Origin: Demequina lutea
GTDB taxonomy: Bacteria > Actinomycetota > Actinomycetes > Actinomycetales > Demequinaceae
Direction of reading: 5' to 3'
Assembly: GCF_013409005.1 (NCBI RefSeq)
Contig: NZ_JACBZO010000001.1
Coordinates: 1,550,001-1,614,000 of the forward strand
Length of the DNA stretch: 64,000 nt
The notes under the pieces are model-generated. The model was not told the DNA's origin and did not search any database. It was given only the letters and a program-made list of their open reading frames with translations. Shown in pieces: positions 61,311-64,000 of this stretch (its first letter is position 1; every line of letters begins with the position of its first letter). A program made the translations under genes and the position numbers.

Positions 61311-62105
61311 TCAGCCCAGGTGGATGGCGTCCATAAGGTCGTCGTGTGGCAACGCGTCGACCACCGCGCTCACCGCCAACTCGATCAATTCGGCGTGGCC
61401 CGAAACGACCGTCATGAAGGCCGTGTCCGCGGCATCCCTGCCGGTCGCAATGCGCACCAGCGAGGTGCGGGGCGCCAGCGCGGTGGCGTCGACGACGCAC
61501 CACTCCCCCTCGACATGTGCCTCGCACACGGCATGGAAGTCCATCGGAGATAGGCCTGGCGCATACACGGAGACGAGCCGGGCGGGAACGCCGCTCGCTC
61601 TCAAGAGCGCCACACAGAGGTGTGCGTAGTCGCGGCATACGCCCCTGCGCGCCAACAGGGTTCGCACGGCGCCGTCGGTGGGAAGGCTCGATCCGGACAC
61701 ATACTCCAACCGAGTGCCGACCCACGAGCTCACCCCTGAGAGCAAGGAGTGCCCAGTCAGCCCGCCAAACTCGGCGTTGGCCGTCGCCGCCAACTCATCG
61801 GACTCGCAATATCGGCTGGGACGAAGGTAGCGAATGAGGTCTCGCGGGACAGATGGCGCGGGCGGTTCGCGGCCCTCGATGGTGGCCGCGTAGTCGATAG
61901 TCAAGAGACCCACGTCGGCTCCTATCGCGTGGAGCCGCGTGCCGTGTGCATCACCGATCACTCTCGCGTGAAGCGGCGCGCCATCGAGCCGCACATCCAG
62001 CCTCTCGTCGATGTCTCCACTGCGGGACGCCGCCCCGATCGACATCGCCAACTCGCTCGGGGACGTCACATCGATCGTCAGGTGTGCTGTGACATTGCGG
62101 CGCAT
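61311..62105 (-). CDS. transglutaminase-like cysteine protein
   Basis: A 264-residue protein: N-terminal beta-domain, then a transglutaminase core with Cys157 (GVCRDYAHL), His191 (PMDFHAVCEAHV) and Asp206 (CVVDATAL). Probably a cytoplasmic peptidase or cross-linking enzyme. It lies upstream of the paralogue array but has its own spacing of about 190 bases. Confidence 0.9.
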   Translation of the reverse strand: MRRNVTAHLTIDVTSPSELAMSIGAASRSGDIDERLDVRLDGAPLHARVIGDAHGTRLHAIGADVGLLTIDYAATIEGREPPAPSVPRDLIRYLRPSRYCESDELAATANAEFGGLTGHSLLSGVSSWVGTRLEYVSGSSLPTDGAVRTLLARRGVCRDYAHLCVALLRASGVPARLVSVYAPGLSPMDFHAVCEAHVEGEWCVVDATALAPRTSLVRIATGRDAADTAFMTVVSGHAELIELAVSAVVDALPHDDLMDAIHLG

Positions 62106-62159
62106 GGCGCCATCGTGTCACGCCGCAGGTTCTAGGGCGGGTTCAGCGACCCCTGAGGC

Positions 62160-62834
62160 TCACTCGCGACCGGCCTCCAGCGGAATCAGCATGGTCCGGA
62201 ACTCGCCGGGGGCGCTGTGGATCTCCCAGATGCGTTGGGCGACAGAATCGATGCCGTTGTCGAGTTGAAGCTTGGGGATGGCGCCAGGGATCACGAGTTG
62301 GACGACGCGAATACCCTCGTCGGCGAGTGCTTCGTGAAGCATCTCGCCGTAGGCACTCTCCGCGGGGAACGCGACCGACGTTCCCGCGAATCCGGCGCGC
62401 GCCTTCACCGAGGTGCCGCCGTTGATCAGGACGATGCTGCCGTCACCGGCCTCCCGCATGGCGGGTAGCACGGCACGCACTGCGTGGATCAGTCCCAACG
62501 CAGAGAACCGCAACGCCTCGAGCGCGAGTTCGGGGGTGAGGTCCAGAACAGGTTTGAGGTAGGTACGCGCAGGCAAGGGGCTGTACTGGAGCGCCAAGAT
62601 GGGGCCGAGCTCGGCGGCGGCCCGCGCCAACGCCGTTTCGAGGGCCGCGGCGTCTCGCACGTCCGCCGCGTAACCGCGGGCCTCCACGCCCGACTCGCGC
62701 AGCTCGGCCGCCAGAGAGTCGAGCTTGGACTGGTCACGAGCGATGAGAGCAACTGAAAAGCCTTCGCGTCCGAACCTGCGCGCAACCGCTGCACCCAGCC
62801 CCGGTCCTGCTCCGATGATCGCCATGGTCGGCAT
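62160..62834 (-). CDS. short-chain dehydrogenase/reductase
   Basis: A 224-residue SDR with cofactor loop IIGAGPGLGAAVARRFG, ARD for NADP preference and YAADVRD. The usual YxxxK is not clear (SAYGEMLHEAL occupies its place), so it is an atypical member. No partners identify the substrate. Confidence 0.85.
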   Translation of the reverse strand: MPTMAIIGAGPGLGAAVARRFGREGFSVALIARDQSKLDSLAAELRESGVEARGYAADVRDAAALETALARAAAELGPILALQYSPLPARTYLKPVLDLTPELALEALRFSALGLIHAVRAVLPAMREAGDGSIVLINGGTSVKARAGFAGTSVAFPAESAYGEMLHEALADEGIRVVQLVIPGAIPKLQLDNGIDSVAQRIWEIHSAPGEFRTMLIPLEAGRE

Positions 62835-62867
62835 GGGCGTCTCCTTCCGACGAGAGTCAAATCGACC

Positions 62868-64000
62868 CTAGTGCCCGCGTCGGCCCCCGAGTAGCGCGTG
62901 CAGCAGGGGCAGGCTGGAAGCGATCATGAGCCACGTGCCCAGCCCGGAGTCGTCGGGACGCACCAGGGCGCCGGCGATAAGCAGCGAGGAGAACAGTCCA
63001 GTCGACACCAAGCGCCTCCCGGCGCGTTCTATTCGGGCGATCCTGCGCTCCAAGCGTGGCGCGGTGACACGGAACGAGCCGTCTTCGATCTGGGCAAGGA
63101 CCGCGTCGAGCCGCGAGGGCATCCGCCAGAGCAGCCCCGCGTTGTCGAGGGCCTGCCGCCCCAGGTCGGCGACCAGGTTGCCGCCCTCGTCTCGCAGCAA
63201 TTGCTGCGCATACGGTTCGACGGAGTCCCACAGGTTGTACGCCGGGTAGAGCGAACTGGACACCCCCGAGGTGAGAGACACCGCGCGGATAATCAGCAGG
63301 AAGTTCTCCGGCAGCTGGAACGGAAGCGTCAGCACCACGTCGCTGAACTCCACCGCGAAGTCCTGGAACTGCCGCGGGTCCAGTTCTCGCAACTCGGCAA
63401 ATCCCATGCCGCCAAACCTGGCGAACAGCGACGTCATGACACGCTCGAGGTCCACGGTGTCGGCGGAGGGCAGCAGCACCCCCACCTCCTGCATCGCCTT
63501 AACCATGCCCTTGCCGTCGCGCGCAGCCGCCGCAATGATAAGGCCGCGCAAGGTGCCACGTAGGCTCGTCGGCACCTCGCCCATCATGCCGAAGTCGACG
63601 AACGTGAGCGTCCATGGCGGGCCTTCGTGTTCCGGCACGGCGGGAGTGACGAAGAGGTTTCCCGGGTGGGGATCCGCATGGAAGAAGCCATGAAGGAACA
63701 ATTGGTCGAACATCACCTCCGCGAACGCCGATGCGACGTCGGAGGGTTCGATGCCTGCGGCGCGTAGCGCTGCGGTATCGGTGATCTTGATGGCGGTCAC
63801 GTCTTCGAGCGTCAGCACGCGGCGCGTCGTGCGCTCCCACGCGACGGCCGGGACCCGCACGCGGTCGTTCTGGGCGAAGTTCTCTGCGAAACGCTCGGAA
63901 TTCGCCCCCTCCTGGAGGTAGTCGATCTCCTCGAGGCATGTTTGCGCGAACTCCTCCACGACCGCAGGCGCGTCGACGCGTTTGGATACCAATTGCACCC
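62868..64000 (-). CDS. AarF/ABC1/UbiB family kinase-like protein, 5' end beyond the window
   Basis: The frame is open to the end of the window, so the N-terminus and nucleotide loop are missing. Present are EEIDYLQEGANSERFAENF, the catalytic HGFFHADPHPGNLFV, and VDFGMMGEVP with the metal-binding Asp. Two hydrophobic segments at the C-terminus would anchor it. Such proteins support quinone or isoprenoid metabolism in bacteria. Confidence 0.92.
   Translation of the reverse strand, partial: VQLVSKRVDAPAVVEEFAQTCLEEIDYLQEGANSERFAENFAQNDRVRVPAVAWERTTRRVLTLEDVTAIKITDTAALRAAGIEPSDVASAFAEVMFDQLFLHGFFHADPHPGNLFVTPAVPEHEGPPWTLTFVDFGMMGEVPTSLRGTLRGLIIAAAARDGKGMVKAMQEVGVLLPSADTVDLERVMTSLFARFGGMGFAELRELDPRQFQDFAVEFSDVVLTLPFQLPENFLLIIRAVSLTSGVSSSLYPAYNLWDSVEPYAQQLLRDEGGNLVADLGRQALDNAGLLWRMPSRLDAVLAQIEDGSFRVTAPRLERRIARIERAGRRLVSTGLFSSLLIAGALVRPDDSGLGTWLMIASSLPLLHALLGGRRGH

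Overview
The window is chromosomal DNA from a high-GC actinobacterium. It carries rbpA, an Lnt plus polyprenol-phosphate-mannose synthase pair, a garA/MerR/CDP-alcohol transferase cluster, frequent GTG/TTG starts, many GTGA/ATGA stop-start overlaps, and one promoter that looks leaderless. A Micrococcales member (Demequinaceae or Cellulomonadaceae-like) is my best guess, but the sequence alone does not fix the genus.

Region 1 (1-7,944) holds a partial Ski2/HelY-type helicase, lnt, a polyprenol-phosphate mannosyltransferase, rbpA, and a redox/copper operon: CtaG-like protein, CcdA, and a Sco1-TlpA fusion. Region 2 (7,983-16,093) is an 8,111-bp filamentous-phage (inovirus) prophage between two copies of a 19-bp sequence. 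The empty site rebuilt from the flanks looks like a chromosomal dif site, and the phage has no integrase, so it probably integrates through host XerC/XerD. All recognisable phage genes run on the minus strand in a typical inovirus order: small membrane/coat genes, major coat, hairpin, pIII-like adsorption protein, pVI-like protein, Zot ATPase, acidic and membrane proteins, HUH Rep, and a small ssDNA-binding-type protein. The attachment core lies inside the first phage gene. Joining the prophage ends restores a 117-codon ORF with a strong ribosome-binding site; in the prophage its start and body are 8 kb apart. Three leaders (rep, the ssDNA-binding-type gene, the split gene) share a stem-loop with an invariant CTGGAA loop and covarying stems.

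Region 3 (16,290-36,000) is mostly household: an autoregulated-looking HTH/Clp-N pair, a ribosome hibernation factor, an isochorismatase-type hydrolase, a flavodoxin, pyruvate carboxylase, two MerR regulators with GarA, a phosphatidyltransferase, an RNB nuclease, MarR, OsmC, an MFS exporter, a hydrolase/GDPD/GATase operon, a zinc-ribbon SDR, and an ABC exporter. Region 4 (37,339-38,245) is a scar with remnants of a glutathione peroxidase and an alcohol dehydrogenase around a lipoprotein gene.

Region 5 (38,307-57,039) has an aldo/keto reductase, a DEAD-box helicase, a zinc alcohol dehydrogenase, anaerobic ribonucleotide reductase nrdDG behind paired NrdR boxes, a dihydroorotate dehydrogenase, a diguanylate cyclase, a phosphate transporter, a glycogen-debranching/glycosyltransferase divergent pair, thymidine kinase and pyruvate phosphate dikinase. 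Region 6 (57,476-61,123) is a minus-strand operon of five tandem paralogues of a ~127-residue protein, a GGDEF protein, and an arr (rifamycin ADP-ribosyltransferase) reading frame broken at four copies of a pentanucleotide. The window ends with a transglutaminase, an SDR and a partial AarF/UbiB kinase.
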